A DNA stretch of 47,366 nt from an uncultured Eubacteriales bacterium (GTDB lineage Bacteria > Bacillota > Clostridia > Oscillospirales > CAG-272), in contig CAKSER010000008.1 of assembly GCA_934447715.1 (NCBI GenBank), positions 1-47,366 of the forward strand, read 5' to 3'. Shown here one piece after another: positions 15,048 through 24,392 of the stretch. Each line of letters begins with the position of its first letter. The first letter of the stretch is position 1. The position numbers and the translations under genes were made by a program. Under the pieces are notes generated by a model. That model was not told where the DNA came from and made no database searches. It saw only the letters and a program-made list of their open reading frames with translations.

Positions 15048-15320
15048 TTGCTTTCAAAGCCTTTAAATCATCAGAAGAATTCGGAGCCCGGAAATCCCGT
15101 TCAGGATTTATGTGCTGTCAAAGCTGCAGAAAGCACCGATAGCGCAGCAAATACGGGGCAGGAAATCTCGGTCATCCCTCGCATTTTCGCCTTTTATTAC
15201 ACCCAAAATTCAGGAGCAGCCTTTATGCTGCTCCTGTTTTGTGTTTTTCAGTGTTTTTGCGGCGCTTTCGGCTCTTTTTGGCATTTTAAGGCTTCATCAG
15301 CTTTTTTGTCTGCTGACTTC
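15048..15320. other. Gap between tRNA unit and hydA2, with one strong hairpin
   Basis: No gene is supported. A perfect 10-bp stem CAGGAGCAGC/GCTGCTCCTG (15211-15220 and 15227-15236) is followed by TTTT on the plus strand and by a weaker T-rich run on the minus strand; it is the likely end of the hydA2 transcript. A 99-codon plus-strand frame across the gap starts inside the tRNA terminator and looks non-coding. Confidence 0.6.
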
Positions 15321-16742
15321 TTATTTTAAAACCGAAATAGCCTCTGTTATCGTCTTTTCGAGTGCTTCGTGACCGTATTTGTCAACCTCTGCCTTATTCT
15401 TCTCTCCGTGGGTAAGGCAGCCTGCACCGCCGATGCATCCGCCGATGCATGCCATTCCCTCGATGAAGTTGGCATCAAGTAGATTCTTACTCTTCTTCAG
15501 CAGTGCAATCTTGCACTCCTCAATTCCGTCGCACGAGCATGCCTTTAATTCGAAGTCGTCGCCGTGCTCCTTAATTCCCTGTGCAATCGCATCTGCAAGT
15601 CCGCCGGAGCGCGCAAAGATTCTTCCGAAATACGAGGCATTGTCAAGATAGCCCTCCTCAAGGGTCGTAATATCGATATCCCTTGCATCAAACAGAGCCT
15701 GAAGCTCCTCAAAGGTCATTGCCACATCGACATATTCGCGTACAGTTTCCTTCTGAACCTCCGCCTTCTTTGCGGTGCACGGTCCGATGAATATGACCTT
15801 GCAGCCCTTTTCATGCTCCTTTAGATACTTCGCAATCGTTGCCATCGGCGACAGGTTGTGAGAAACAAACGGAAGAAGGTTCGGGAAGTTCTTTTCGATA
15901 TAGCTTACAAATGCCGGGCAGCAGGAGCTTGTAAGGAAGCCCTCCTCCACCAGCTCACGGCTTTCCGCATCGGCTACCATATCCGCTCCGAGCGCAGCCT
16001 CTACGACCGCATGGAAGCCGAGCTCTTTAAGCCCCGTTATTACCTGACCGAGCTTTGCATATCTGAACTGGCTCGATATTGACGGAGCGACAACCGCATA
16101 CACCTTATGCTCCGGATCGTTTGAGAACTTCTTAAGTATATCAATAACATCAAGAATGTAGGATTTATCCATGATTGCGCCGAACGGGCACTGATATACG
16201 CAGGCACCGCAGGCAATGCATTTATCGTTATCGATCGCAGCCGCCTTTTCCTCGTTCATGTGAATTGCCTTTATCTTGCAGGCGTTTTCGCACGGTCTCT
16301 TACGGCTGATAATCGCAGTGTACGGGCATATCTTTGCGCACGCGCCGCATTCCTTACATTTTGATTTGTCGATATGTGCGACATGGTTTTCGTCAAAGGA
16401 AATCGCGCCGAATTTACATACATCGTCGCAGCGGTGGGCAAGGCAGCCTCTGCAGGCATTGGTAACCTCATATCCGCCCATCGGGCACTCGTCACAGGCA
16501 ATATCGATAACCTCGATTACATTCGGGTTGTCGCCGTTTCCTCCCATAGCAAGCTTTACGCGTTCTCCCAGGATGGCTCTTTCCTTATATACGCAGCAGC
16601 GCATCGTCGGAGTTTTTCCCGGAACAATCATTTTCGGAATATCCATCACGTTTTCGAGAAGGGTATCGTTAAAGGCAAGCCGGGACACTTCGCGGAGAAC
16701 CTTGTATTTCAGATGTTGGACTTTGGTGTCGAATTTATGCAT
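15321..16742 (-). CDS. hydA2: [FeFe] hydrogenase, group B-like
   Basis: 473 aa. The N-terminal part has several cysteine motifs for [4Fe-4S] clusters (DIACDECPMGGYE, CRGCLAHRCDDVC, CKECGACAKICPY, CIACGACVYQCPF). The C-terminal H-cluster domain has L1 TSSCCPAFV, L2 GPCTAKKAE and L3 MACIGGCIGGAGC, retaining the four cluster cysteines. L2 begins GPC rather than MPC and L3 lacks the final proline context, as in group B enzymes. It should interconvert protons and H2 with ferredoxin electrons in the cytosol. It is last in the adhE-hydS operon, 9 bases after the phosphatase gene. In Ruminococcus albus an equivalent non-bifurcating hydrogenase lies beside hydS; the name follows that usage. H-cluster maturases (HydEFG) are not in the window. 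Confidence 0.88.
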   Translation of the reverse strand: MHKFDTKVQHLKYKVLREVSRLAFNDTLLENVMDIPKMIVPGKTPTMRCCVYKERAILGERVKLAMGGNGDNPNVIEVIDIACDECPMGGYEVTNACRGCLAHRCDDVCKFGAISFDENHVAHIDKSKCKECGACAKICPYTAIISRKRPCENACKIKAIHMNEEKAAAIDNDKCIACGACVYQCPFGAIMDKSYILDVIDILKKFSNDPEHKVYAVVAPSISSQFRYAKLGQVITGLKELGFHAVVEAALGADMVADAESRELVEEGFLTSSCCPAFVSYIEKNFPNLLPFVSHNLSPMATIAKYLKEHEKGCKVIFIGPCTAKKAEVQKETVREYVDVAMTFEELQALFDARDIDITTLEEGYLDNASYFGRIFARSGGLADAIAQGIKEHGDDFELKACSCDGIEECKIALLKKSKNLLDANFIEGMACIGGCIGGAGCLTHGEKNKAEVDKYGHEALEKTITEAISVLK

Positions 16743-16751
16743 TTTTACCTC

Positions 16752-17924
16752 CTAAAAGTAGCTGACTTTAATTCGCTTGCCCATTTTCTTTAAGCAGGCG
16801 GAGAGCTCTTCAACCAGATTCATTTTAATATTGAATGTTATCGGCAGATCCGGGTTCTGGTGTGCCGGATTTACCGCTCTGCCTACGTAGAAATTGATGT
16901 CTGTTGCCTCCTCAAAAAGCAGCTGACAGATCTGCGAGGCGCCGTCGCGCCTGAAGCTCCATTCCTCATAGAGCTCGTTTTTGTCGAGCGCGTCTCTTGC
17001 GTATTCGATGACCTTATTAATTGTAATAACGCCCTCTGTAACAAGATCTACTCCTTCGATCTCGGCAATAGGCGGAACATCGCTGCGCTCGAAGTTAAGT
17101 GTTGTTTTGACCTCCTTGCCGAGGTATTTTGCGGCAATAGACGAGGTCGTTCCTCCGCAGATGATATGCTTGCCCTCTTTTGAAAAGAAGAGTGACATCA
17201 TTCTGTCGCAGTCATCACGGTTTCTCGGCGGTCCGAACAGGATATTCATCGGCTCGCGCTTTCGTATCTTCACAGCGCATGCCGTTGCGTCATCGCCCGG
17301 GTGATGGCCGTATTCCTTATCGCATTGATCAACAAGCATTGTCGCAAGTGTTTTTGCGGTATAGCCTGCAACCGATATGCTCTTCATGAACTCGGCAATA
17401 TCCTCCCACTTCCAGCCGAAATTAAAGGCAATTCCGATTCCGGCGTGGGGACAGCCGTCACTCATCGCGATCAGTATATCTCCGTCCTGAAGCTTGACGG
17501 ACGATCTGCTCACTGTCTTTCCTTCGATATTAAGCTCCTGCTTCGGATAGTCGTAGATTTCACCGTCCCGGATAAAAATCACATCCGGATTATCATACTG
17601 GATAATCTCCGCCGATTCGTTATCAATCAGGTGAATAATCGTAAATGTCGAATAAGCCACGCCTCTCACAGAGCAGATCGGAAGCGTTGCCGCTATTGTG
17701 GAAACGCAGTCCTCAAGCTTAAGCCCCTCTGCCATCATGGTAGATATGATCTTCGAGGTGAGAGTCGAAAGAATGCTCGCCTTGACTCCGCTTCCGAGGC
17801 CGTCCGCCAGCACAATTATCGTAGAATTATCATTCTGTTCGATAACGTCAACGTGGTCTCCGCAAAGCTGCTCTCCCTCGTGATTTATACTCTTCCAGCC
17901 GATATCGGCGCACAGGTTATTCAT
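16752..17924 (-). CDS. SpoIIE-type PP2C phosphatase of the HydS locus
   Basis: 390 aa. Residues 1-225 are a PP2C/SpoIIE domain: metal Asp in GDHVDVIEQ and IIVLADGLGSG, then LIAMSDGCPHAG and HHPGDDATACAVKI. Residues 230-390 are an additional domain of unknown role with HIICGGTTSSIAAKYLG and an EEATDINFYVGRAVNPAHQN motif, a combination known beside HydS-type hydrogenases. The start overlaps the hydS stop by 8 bases, so the two are translationally coupled. Likely role: dephosphorylate a regulator in response to the HydS redox or H2 signal; the target protein is not visible in the operon. Confidence 0.83.
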   Translation of the reverse strand: MNNLCADIGWKSINHEGEQLCGDHVDVIEQNDNSTIIVLADGLGSGVKASILSTLTSKIISTMMAEGLKLEDCVSTIAATLPICSVRGVAYSTFTIIHLIDNESAEIIQYDNPDVIFIRDGEIYDYPKQELNIEGKTVSRSSVKLQDGDILIAMSDGCPHAGIGIAFNFGWKWEDIAEFMKSISVAGYTAKTLATMLVDQCDKEYGHHPGDDATACAVKIRKREPMNILFGPPRNRDDCDRMMSLFFSKEGKHIICGGTTSSIAAKYLGKEVKTTLNFERSDVPPIAEIEGVDLVTEGVITINKVIEYARDALDKNELYEEWSFRRDGASQICQLLFEEATDINFYVGRAVNPAHQNPDLPITFNIKMNLVEELSACLKKMGKRIKVSYF

Positions 17925-19590
17925 CGCTGATCGACTCCTTTAGCTTTGTTAAGGCAATCTTCGTCTCCGCCGCGGTCTCTCCGAGAAGAGAAGCGATTTC
18001 CTGAACAATACGCATCTGCTTATCAACAACCCTGTCGGCAATTTCAACAGTCTGGCGGCTGATGCTTTCCTTCTTTTCCCTTTGCGTCTCCTCCTCCGTA
18101 ACATCGCGGAGGATGCAAAGAATGAGCCTGAATTCGGTATCGTATACGACCGTCTTTTCGACGTATCTTTCATACTCGGCAAGATACTCCCGTTTGTTGT
18201 GGATATCCCTGCCGTTCGAAAGAACGGTAACGAAATCCTCCGGCGAAAGAACGCGCACCACCTGATCGCCGAGAATATCCGACGGAACACGAAGATTGAG
18301 TATTCTAAGCGCCGCTTTGTTTATCTGCTGAACCTCCAGCTTTTCGTTGAGCACGATAATTCCGTTCGGGGAGTTGCGTGCGATCGTATCGGAAAAGTTT
18401 TCCGCTTTGTCCTTTAAAAACGGGAGGCACATCGAAATCTCCGCCTTGCCCTGGAGGATCGCAACCGCCTTTTCACGGCAGGTATTGTATCCGCAGGAGC
18501 CGCAGTTAAGCTCATCGCTCGGCTTGGTTTTGCCCATCTGATGAAGCGTCTCCCTGATTTCCGCTTCGCTCGGCTCAATGCCTCTTTGCTCGATAATCAT
18601 AAATTCCTTATCAAGCTCGCCCGGATCCGGTTTTTTAACCTCAAAGTCATTTTGTCCGGCATATTTTGCAACAGCAGCATAGTCCCTTATCGGCGAGCGG
18701 TGGAATTTTTCCATGACCGGCCCTCCTATACAGCTGCCGGCGCATGCCGACATTTCGATAAAGCAGCTGTGGACATTCCCGGTTTCGATATCCTTAAGCG
18801 ACGATATGCAGTTTTCCATACCGTCTATCGCAAGATATGTATAATTCGGATTGTCAAGAGTCATTGTTTTTAAAATACCGCCGGTCGTCGGGAAGAACCT
18901 TGCCCGGCTGTTTTCGTTTTCATCCATTTTCTGCTCGGGCTCAATATTTTCTGCCTTCAGCCATGCTGTAAGCTCGTCGAAGGTCAGAACCGCGTCAACT
19001 ATGCCGTCGTAGTGCTGCGCCTCGTCCTTTTTTGCAACACATGGACCGATAAACACGGTTTTTGCATTCGGAATGCGCCTTTTTATATCCTTGCAGTGAG
19101 CCTGCATCGGGGAAAACACATCCGCAAGATACGGAAGCAGCTTCGGGAAGTGCTTCTGAATCAGAAGATTTACCGAATGGCAGCAGGAGGTGATGATTAC
19201 ATCCCTTCCCTCCTCGTTTAAAAGCCGTTCGTATTCGTTTTTTACAATTGTCGCACCGATAGCGGTCTCCTCCGCATCGTAAAAGCCGAGCTTCTTTAAG
19301 GAATCGCGCATCGACTCTATTCCGATGCCGTCATAATTTGCTATAAACGAGGGTGCAAGGCTCACGACAACAGGATCTCCGCTCTGAAGCAGAACCTTGA
19401 CCTTTTCGGTTTCATCGACAATCTGCTTTGCGTTCTGGGGACAGACAACAAAGCACTGTCCGCACATTACGCATTCGTTGCCGATAATATATGCCTGGTT
19501 TCCGGAAAATCTGATCGACTTTACCGGACAGTGGCGGATACATTTATAGCAGTTTTTGCAATTTGATTTTTTTAAGGTCAAGCAGTCCAT
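17917..19590 (-). CDS. hydS: Group C sensory [FeFe] hydrogenase HydS (with PAS domain)
   Basis: 557 aa. Domain order: two [4Fe-4S] ferredoxin motifs at 8-60 (CKNCYKCIRHCP, CVMCGQCFVVCP); H-cluster domain with L1 TSCCHSVN, L2 GPCVAKKDE and L3 MSACAGSCIGGP; a further Fe-S knuckle NCGSCGYNTCREKA at about 365; a PAS domain at about 395-495 (NSPNGIIVLNEKLEVQQINK); a C-terminal helical tail. L1 has His in place of the usual Pro after CC and L3 is altered, as in non-bifurcating sensory enzymes. H2 or redox state bound at the H-cluster would be relayed through PAS to the SpoIIE phosphatase encoded next. H2 sensing is the published proposal for this family; here it is inference. Confidence 0.88.
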   Translation of the reverse strand: MDCLTLKKSNCKNCYKCIRHCPVKSIRFSGNQAYIIGNECVMCGQCFVVCPQNAKQIVDETEKVKVLLQSGDPVVVSLAPSFIANYDGIGIESMRDSLKKLGFYDAEETAIGATIVKNEYERLLNEEGRDVIITSCCHSVNLLIQKHFPKLLPYLADVFSPMQAHCKDIKRRIPNAKTVFIGPCVAKKDEAQHYDGIVDAVLTFDELTAWLKAENIEPEQKMDENENSRARFFPTTGGILKTMTLDNPNYTYLAIDGMENCISSLKDIETGNVHSCFIEMSACAGSCIGGPVMEKFHRSPIRDYAAVAKYAGQNDFEVKKPDPGELDKEFMIIEQRGIEPSEAEIRETLHQMGKTKPSDELNCGSCGYNTCREKAVAILQGKAEISMCLPFLKDKAENFSDTIARNSPNGIIVLNEKLEVQQINKAALRILNLRVPSDILGDQVVRVLSPEDFVTVLSNGRDIHNKREYLAEYERYVEKTVVYDTEFRLILCILRDVTEEETQREKKESISRQTVEIADRVVDKQMRIVQEIASLLGETAAETKIALTKLKESISDE

Positions 19591-19594
19591 AAAG

Positions 19595-19855
19595 TCAGCC
19601 CCTCTCTTTCATTATAGGCTCCAGTACCTTGTTTTTGAAAAAATCATCAAAATTTTCCGGCGTAATACCGGTATACACATCATCGTCAACCGACACCGTC
19701 ACGCCGACACGGTTGCACTTTCCGGTACAGAAGCTGCCGGCAAGCGTAACATCGTCCTGTAAATTGTTTTTCTCTACCGCACCCTGAAAAAGACCCACGA
19801 TTTTCTCGGATCCCTTTAAGTGGCAGGACGAACCCACGCATATCTGAACTATCAT
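19595..19855 (-). CDS. Thioredoxin-like [2Fe-2S] ferredoxin (second copy)
   Basis: 86 aa. C-x4-C at CVGSSCHLKG and C-x3-C at FCTGKCNRVG give the four ligands of a thioredoxin-fold [2Fe-2S] cluster (NuoE/HydC-like). Paralog of the upstream 80-aa ferredoxin (shared GSSCH-x-KGS, TLAGSFC versus ELAGTFC). It probably passes electrons to HydS or HydA2. Four bases separate it from hydS. Confidence 0.85.
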   Translation of the reverse strand: MIVQICVGSSCHLKGSEKIVGLFQGAVEKNNLQDDVTLAGSFCTGKCNRVGVTVSVDDDVYTGITPENFDDFFKNKVLEPIMKERG

Positions 19856-19857
19856 TT

Positions 19858-20100
19858 TTATTTCACCTTACTTAAAATATTGTCGTTAAAGAACTCTTTA
19901 ACATTGTCCGAATTTACCGAGAAGAAGTCATCGTCAACCGTGACACAGACGCCCTGCTGACATTTTCCCATACAAAATGTGCCTGCAAGCTCAACCTTGT
20001 CTCCGATTTTAGTTTCATTAATTAAATACTGCAGCTGTTCAACAATCGGTCTCGAGCCCTTGATGTGGCAGGAAGAGCCGATACATACCGTAACCTTCAT
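19858..20100 (-). CDS. Thioredoxin-like [2Fe-2S] ferredoxin (first copy)
   Basis: 80 aa. Same cluster motif as its neighbour: CIGSSCHIKGS and FCMGKCQQGVCVTVDDD. The pair, two bases apart, is a tandem duplication. The NuoE-like fold normally serves as an electron entry module for NAD(P)H-dependent or hydrogenase complexes, but no NuoF-like flavoprotein is present here. The upstream 70-base gap holds an imperfect repeat of TAGCTTA-x-TCGTA. Confidence 0.85.
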   Translation of the reverse strand: MKVTVCIGSSCHIKGSRPIVEQLQYLINETKIGDKVELAGTFCMGKCQQGVCVTVDDDFFSVNSDNVKEFFNDNILSKVK

Positions 20101-20102
20101 TT

Positions 20103-20170
20103 TTCCCGTCTCCTTAATTAGTAGCTTAATTCGTAACCTGTTTGTAACTTATCAGTGGCTTGTCAGTAGC
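20103..20170. repeat. Short imperfect tandem repeat in the operon gap
   Basis: TAGCTTA-A-TTCGTA and TAGCTTA-T-TCGTA occur about 50 bases apart, with related GTAACTTA/GTGGCTTG blocks between. It lies between the APH-like kinase stop and the first ferredoxin start. Purpose unknown; slippage is a simple explanation. Confidence 0.4.
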
Positions 20171-20920
20171 TTATTCGTAGTCAACTACATTGACCCAAGA
20201 GTGCAAAAATTCCCGTTCGCGTTCGTTGCCGTTTATTATCTGTGCCGCGGCAACAATCGGCATCCATTTCTGAACATATTGCTTTGCTGTATTGCTTTTT
20301 TCGCAGAACAGATCAAGATACTTCTTTGCGCCGTCCGAATCTCCGTCGAGCCAGAACAGAAGATATGTCCGTGCGGCGTCTGCCGAAGCATTGCCCTGTG
20401 TTGCGTGCGACCAGTCGAGGATATACGGCGTGCCGCTTTCCGCTATTATAATGTTTGACGGATTAAAGTCTCCGTGGCAAACCTTATTGTGCTTCGGCAT
20501 CCCCTCGAGCCTCGTGTGCAGATCGTAGCGCAGGGTTGCGGAAAGATCCGTCTGACTGATCTGCCGGTTCATTTTGTCCTTCAGCTTTCCGAGCCCTTCG
20601 CAGGTCTTTGAATGAACCTCAAGCTGCAGATCGACAAACATATTAAGGTATTCGTCCCTTTTGTCCGGATTTTTCGCCATCAGATCGGCAAGCGTCTTTC
20701 CCTTTATATATTCCGTAACGATTGTCCATTTCCCGTCTATCACGGTTACCTCGAGAACCTTCGGAATATTAAGCCCGGTTCCCTCTATCCTTGCCTGATT
20801 GAGCGCCTCGTTTAACACATCGGCTTTGGAATAGGTTTTGTCAAAAACCTTCAGCACCTTATCGCCGTCTCTGAAGACTGTTTTGTTGTTTCTTACCGCG
20901 ATAATTCTGTCAAGATTCAT
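20171..20920 (-). CDS. APH/choline kinase-like phosphotransferase
   Basis: 249 aa. Protein-kinase-like fold: N-terminal strand set with GDKVLKVFDKTYSK, hinge region IVTEYIKGKTLADLM, catalytic loop VCHGDFNPSNIII (Asp and Asn present), metal-binding YILDWSHA. It resembles the clostridial/Fibrobacter paralogous phosphotransferase family (TIGR02172-like) rather than resistance APHs. It lies 13 bases after adhE, inside the hydrogenase operon beside a PP2C phosphatase, so it may act as the kinase opposite that phosphatase; substrate unknown. Confidence 0.82.
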   Translation of the reverse strand: MNLDRIIAVRNNKTVFRDGDKVLKVFDKTYSKADVLNEALNQARIEGTGLNIPKVLEVTVIDGKWTIVTEYIKGKTLADLMAKNPDKRDEYLNMFVDLQLEVHSKTCEGLGKLKDKMNRQISQTDLSATLRYDLHTRLEGMPKHNKVCHGDFNPSNIIIAESGTPYILDWSHATQGNASADAARTYLLFWLDGDSDGAKKYLDLFCEKSNTAKQYVQKWMPIVAAAQIINGNEREREFLHSWVNVVDYE

Positions 20921-20933
20921 AAACGCTTCCTCC

Positions 20934-23633
20934 TCATTCCTTATTTGCGCTGCTCTTTGCGCGGCGGTGTGTCCTGCCGCCGTTTTCGCCGTCCTTTGCC
21001 TTGCTTAAAGCCGGCATCTCCGGCTCCTTAAAATGCTCTTTTCCGTAATATGCGTTAAGATACATCTGCTTTATCTCGCTCATAAGAGGATATCTCGGAT
21101 TTGCCCCGGTGCACTGATCGTCAAACGCCTGCTCAACCATCTCGTCAAGACGGCAGAGGAAATCCTCCTCGTCCGGAACATAATCCTTGATCGAAGGCTT
21201 GATTCCGACCTTCTTCTTAAGGTCGTTTACCGCCTTTATCAGATTTTCAAGCTTTTCCTTGTCTGTGCTTCCGCCGAGGCGAAGCTCGTCTGCCACCATT
21301 GCGTATCTTTCAAGGGTGTGCGGATGGTCATACTGGCTGAAGGTGCCCATCTTTACCGGTGCTTCGCTTGAATTGAACCTCAGCACCTCCTCGAGCATCA
21401 GTGCGTTTGCCACACCGTGCGGAATGTGGTGGAAGGCTCCGAGCTTATGCGCCATAGAGTGGCAGACACCTAAGAACGCATTTGCAAATGCCATACCTGC
21501 CATTGTTGCGGCGTTTGCCATCTTTTCTCTTGCCTCAACATCGCTCTGACCGTTGTCATATGCCCTCGGCAGATACTCAAAGATCGTCTGAAGCGCCTTT
21601 ACCGCAAGTCCGTCGGTATAATCGGTTGCCATGACCGATGCAATTGCTTCAAGCGCATGCGATACGGCATCGATTCCGGATGCGGCGGTAAGTCCCTTCG
21701 GTGCGCTCATGTGGAAGTCTGTATCGATGATCGCCATGTTCGGAAGGAGCTGATAATCCGCAAGCGGATACTTTACACCGGTTTTTTCGTCGGTAATGAC
21801 CGCAAACGGGGTCACCTCCGAGCCTGTTCCGGCAGAAGTCGGAATTGCAATGAAGTATGCCTTTTCTCCCATCTTCGGGAAGGTGTACACGCGCTTGCGT
21901 ATATCGATAAAGCGCATTGCCATATCCATAAAGTCTGCCTCCGGATGCTCGTAAAGCACCCACATGATCTTACCAGCATCCATAGCAGAGCCTCCGCCGA
22001 GTGCGATGATGCAATCCGGCTTAAAGGCGCGCATCAGCTCCGCGCCCTTCATTGCGCAGGCAAGAGTCGGATCCGGGGCTACATCAAAGAATGTCTCGCT
22101 TACAATTCCCATCTCGTCCAGCTTGTCTGTTATCGGCTTGGTGTAGCCGTTATTATAAAGGAAGGTGTCTGTAACGATAAACGCCCTTTTCTTGTCCATG
22201 ACGGTTTTAAGCTCGTCAAGAGCAACAGGCAGGCAGCCCTTCTTTATATATACCTTTTCCGGCGCTCTGAACCACAACATATTTTCCCTTCTTTCGGCAA
22301 CAGTTTTGATATTCAGAAGATGCTTGACTCCGACGTTTTCGGAAACCGAATTTCCTCCCCACGAGCCGCAGCCGAGTGTAAGCGACGGTGCAAGCTTGAA
22401 GTTGTAAAGATCTCCGATTCCGCCGTGTGAGGAAGGGGTATTGATAAGAATGCGGCAGGTTTTCATTCTGCCTTCAAACTCATCGAGCTTTGCCTTTTCT
22501 TTTAGGGTGTCAAGATATATCGACGAGGTGTGGCCATAGCCGCCGTCGGCAATCAGCTGCTCGGCTTTGCAAAGCGCATCCTCAAAATCCTCTGCTTTGT
22601 ACATTGCAAGGACAGGCGACAGCTTTTCATGAGCGAATTCCTCAGAAAGATCGACGCTTTCAACCTCTCCGATAAGAATCTTCGTTCCCTCAGGAACACT
22701 CACGCCGGAAAGCTCGGCAATCCTGTATGCCGTCTGGCCTACGATTTTTGCATTCAGCGCACCGTTAATAATTATCGTCTTTCTTACCTTTTCGGTTTCG
22801 CTGTCGCTTAAAAAGTAGCAGCCGCGGTTTATAAACTCATCCTTTACCGCATCGTAGACATTTTTATGAACAATGACCGACTGCTCGGATGCGCAGATCA
22901 TTCCGTTGTCAAAGGTTTTCGAATGAATGATCGAGCTTACCGCAAGAACGATATCGGCTGACTCGTCGATGATCGCCGGCGTGTTCCCGGCACCGACGCC
23001 GATAGCCGGCTTGCCGCTTGAATATGCCGCTCTTACCATTCCGGGACCGCCTGTCGCGAGAATTATATCCGCCTCCTTCATGACAAGATTTGTCATGTCA
23101 AGGCTCGGCGCATCGATCCACTCGATAATCCCCTCGGGAGCGCCTGCCTTTACAGCCGCCTCAAGAACAACCCTTGCCGCCTCGATCGTTGACTGCTTTG
23201 CTCTCGGATGAGGCGAAATGATTATTGCGTTGCGCGTCTTTAAGGCAAGCAATGTTTTAAAGATTGCGGTAGACGTAGGATTTGTTGTAGGAATTACAGC
23301 CGCGATAACCCCGAGCGGCTCTGCGATTTTTTTGATTCCGTATGCCTTGTCCTCCTCCAAAACACCGCAGGTTTTTGTGTTTTTATATGCGTTGTAAATG
23401 TATTCAGCCGCATAATTGTTCTTGATGACCTTATCTTCGACAACACCCATTCCGGTCTCCTCGACCGCCGTTTTTGCAAGCGGAATGCGTGCCTTGTTTG
23501 CAGCAATCGCCGCCGCCTTGAAGATAGCGTCGACCTGCTCCTGGGTATAGGTTGCGAATTTCTGCTGTGCTTTTCTTACGCGGACAATAGCTTCTTCCAG
23601 TGCTTCTACACTGTCAATGACTTTTCTTTGCAT
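20934..23633 (-). CDS. adhE: Bifunctional acetaldehyde-CoA/alcohol dehydrogenase AdhE
   Basis: 899 aa, full length. Residues 1-440 are a CoA-acylating aldehyde dehydrogenase with the catalytic Cys in DNGMICASEQSV and NAD-binding GVGAGNTPAII; residues 460-865 are an iron-dependent alcohol dehydrogenase with ALGGGSAMDAGKIMWVL and metal His in FHHIPHGVANAL. The charged tail ending TKGG-type is replaced by a Lys/Arg/Gly-rich end (AKDGENGGRTHRRAKS). It converts acetyl-CoA to ethanol with two NADH and forms spirosomes in other species. It lies 29 bases after rex, a known NADH/NAD+ repressor of adhE. Confidence 0.96.
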   Translation of the reverse strand: MQRKVIDSVEALEEAIVRVRKAQQKFATYTQEQVDAIFKAAAIAANKARIPLAKTAVEETGMGVVEDKVIKNNYAAEYIYNAYKNTKTCGVLEEDKAYGIKKIAEPLGVIAAVIPTTNPTSTAIFKTLLALKTRNAIIISPHPRAKQSTIEAARVVLEAAVKAGAPEGIIEWIDAPSLDMTNLVMKEADIILATGGPGMVRAAYSSGKPAIGVGAGNTPAIIDESADIVLAVSSIIHSKTFDNGMICASEQSVIVHKNVYDAVKDEFINRGCYFLSDSETEKVRKTIIINGALNAKIVGQTAYRIAELSGVSVPEGTKILIGEVESVDLSEEFAHEKLSPVLAMYKAEDFEDALCKAEQLIADGGYGHTSSIYLDTLKEKAKLDEFEGRMKTCRILINTPSSHGGIGDLYNFKLAPSLTLGCGSWGGNSVSENVGVKHLLNIKTVAERRENMLWFRAPEKVYIKKGCLPVALDELKTVMDKKRAFIVTDTFLYNNGYTKPITDKLDEMGIVSETFFDVAPDPTLACAMKGAELMRAFKPDCIIALGGGSAMDAGKIMWVLYEHPEADFMDMAMRFIDIRKRVYTFPKMGEKAYFIAIPTSAGTGSEVTPFAVITDEKTGVKYPLADYQLLPNMAIIDTDFHMSAPKGLTAASGIDAVSHALEAIASVMATDYTDGLAVKALQTIFEYLPRAYDNGQSDVEAREKMANAATMAGMAFANAFLGVCHSMAHKLGAFHHIPHGVANALMLEEVLRFNSSEAPVKMGTFSQYDHPHTLERYAMVADELRLGGSTDKEKLENLIKAVNDLKKKVGIKPSIKDYVPDEEDFLCRLDEMVEQAFDDQCTGANPRYPLMSEIKQMYLNAYYGKEHFKEPEMPALSKAKDGENGGRTHRRAKSSANKE

Positions 23634-23662
23634 GATATTGCCTCCGTTTCGGTTTTTTCGGT

Positions 23663-24280
23663 TTATTGATTTGACTGCAGATTAAGGTGTGCGAGCGACA
23701 GCGCCAGATTCTCATACTGAATCGTCACATCGACCGGCTTATAAAGCCTGCACTGTGCAAAGCACCATATAAGCTTTATACCGCATTCGCAAAGCTGATT
23801 TAAAACAGCCTGCGCTGCATCCGAGGGGGTTGCGATTATTCCGATGTTGATATTATTCTGTGCGCAAAACTCCTTCATGCCCTCAACAGGCATAATTTTC
23901 TTCCCGGACGGCAGGACAACCTCGCTTTTTACCGAGCAGTCGAACGCCGCCTCGATTTTTACTCCGTAGGTCTCAAACCCGGGATATTCAAGAAGCGCTT
24001 TTCCGAGCCTTCCGGCGCCTACGATCACGGCATTTCCGTTTTGGCTTGTAAGAAATGCATCGAGGCTGTTTTTAAGCTCGATTCTGTCATATCCGACCTT
24101 CGGCTTGCCGTTTTTGCAGACCATCGACAGATCCTTTCTCACCTGAATTTCGCCAAGCCCGAGCTCCTTTGCGATCTTCGTCGCCGATATATTCTGCACC
24201 TCATCCGGCAAGGAATCTATGTAGTTAAGATATCCCGGAATCCTGCCGAGCGCCGACTTTGAAATTCCGCATTTTTCCAT
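23663..24280 (-). CDS. rex: Redox-sensing repressor Rex
   Basis: 205 aa. N-terminal winged helix (ISKSALGRIPGYLNYID, ELGLGEIQVRKDLSMV) and C-terminal NAD(H) Rossmann domain (NAVIVGAGRLGKALLEYPGF; EYPGF then YG-V-K). The swap helix near the C-terminus is present. Rex leaves DNA when NADH/NAD+ rises, releasing fermentation genes. Here it heads a probable eight-gene operon including adhE and both hydrogenases, so it likely controls itself and them; the operator is not certain (see 24393-24419). Confidence 0.93.
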   Translation of the reverse strand: MEKCGISKSALGRIPGYLNYIDSLPDEVQNISATKIAKELGLGEIQVRKDLSMVCKNGKPKVGYDRIELKNSLDAFLTSQNGNAVIVGAGRLGKALLEYPGFETYGVKIEAAFDCSVKSEVVLPSGKKIMPVEGMKEFCAQNNINIGIIATPSDAAQAVLNQLCECGIKLIWCFAQCRLYKPVDVTIQYENLALSLAHLNLQSNQ

Positions 24281-24392
24281 TGCTTTTACCTCACCTTTCG
24301 CGCTTTTCGCCCATTTTTCGTCTATATTACATCATAATTATAACAGCCGTCCTCGTGCTTGGGAATTGCCGCTTTGTAAATTCGGTATTGCA

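Noticed and set aside
15030..15329. 99-codon plus-strand frame after the tRNA genes
   Set aside because: Starts inside the tRNA terminator, has no ribosome site and no protein-like pattern.
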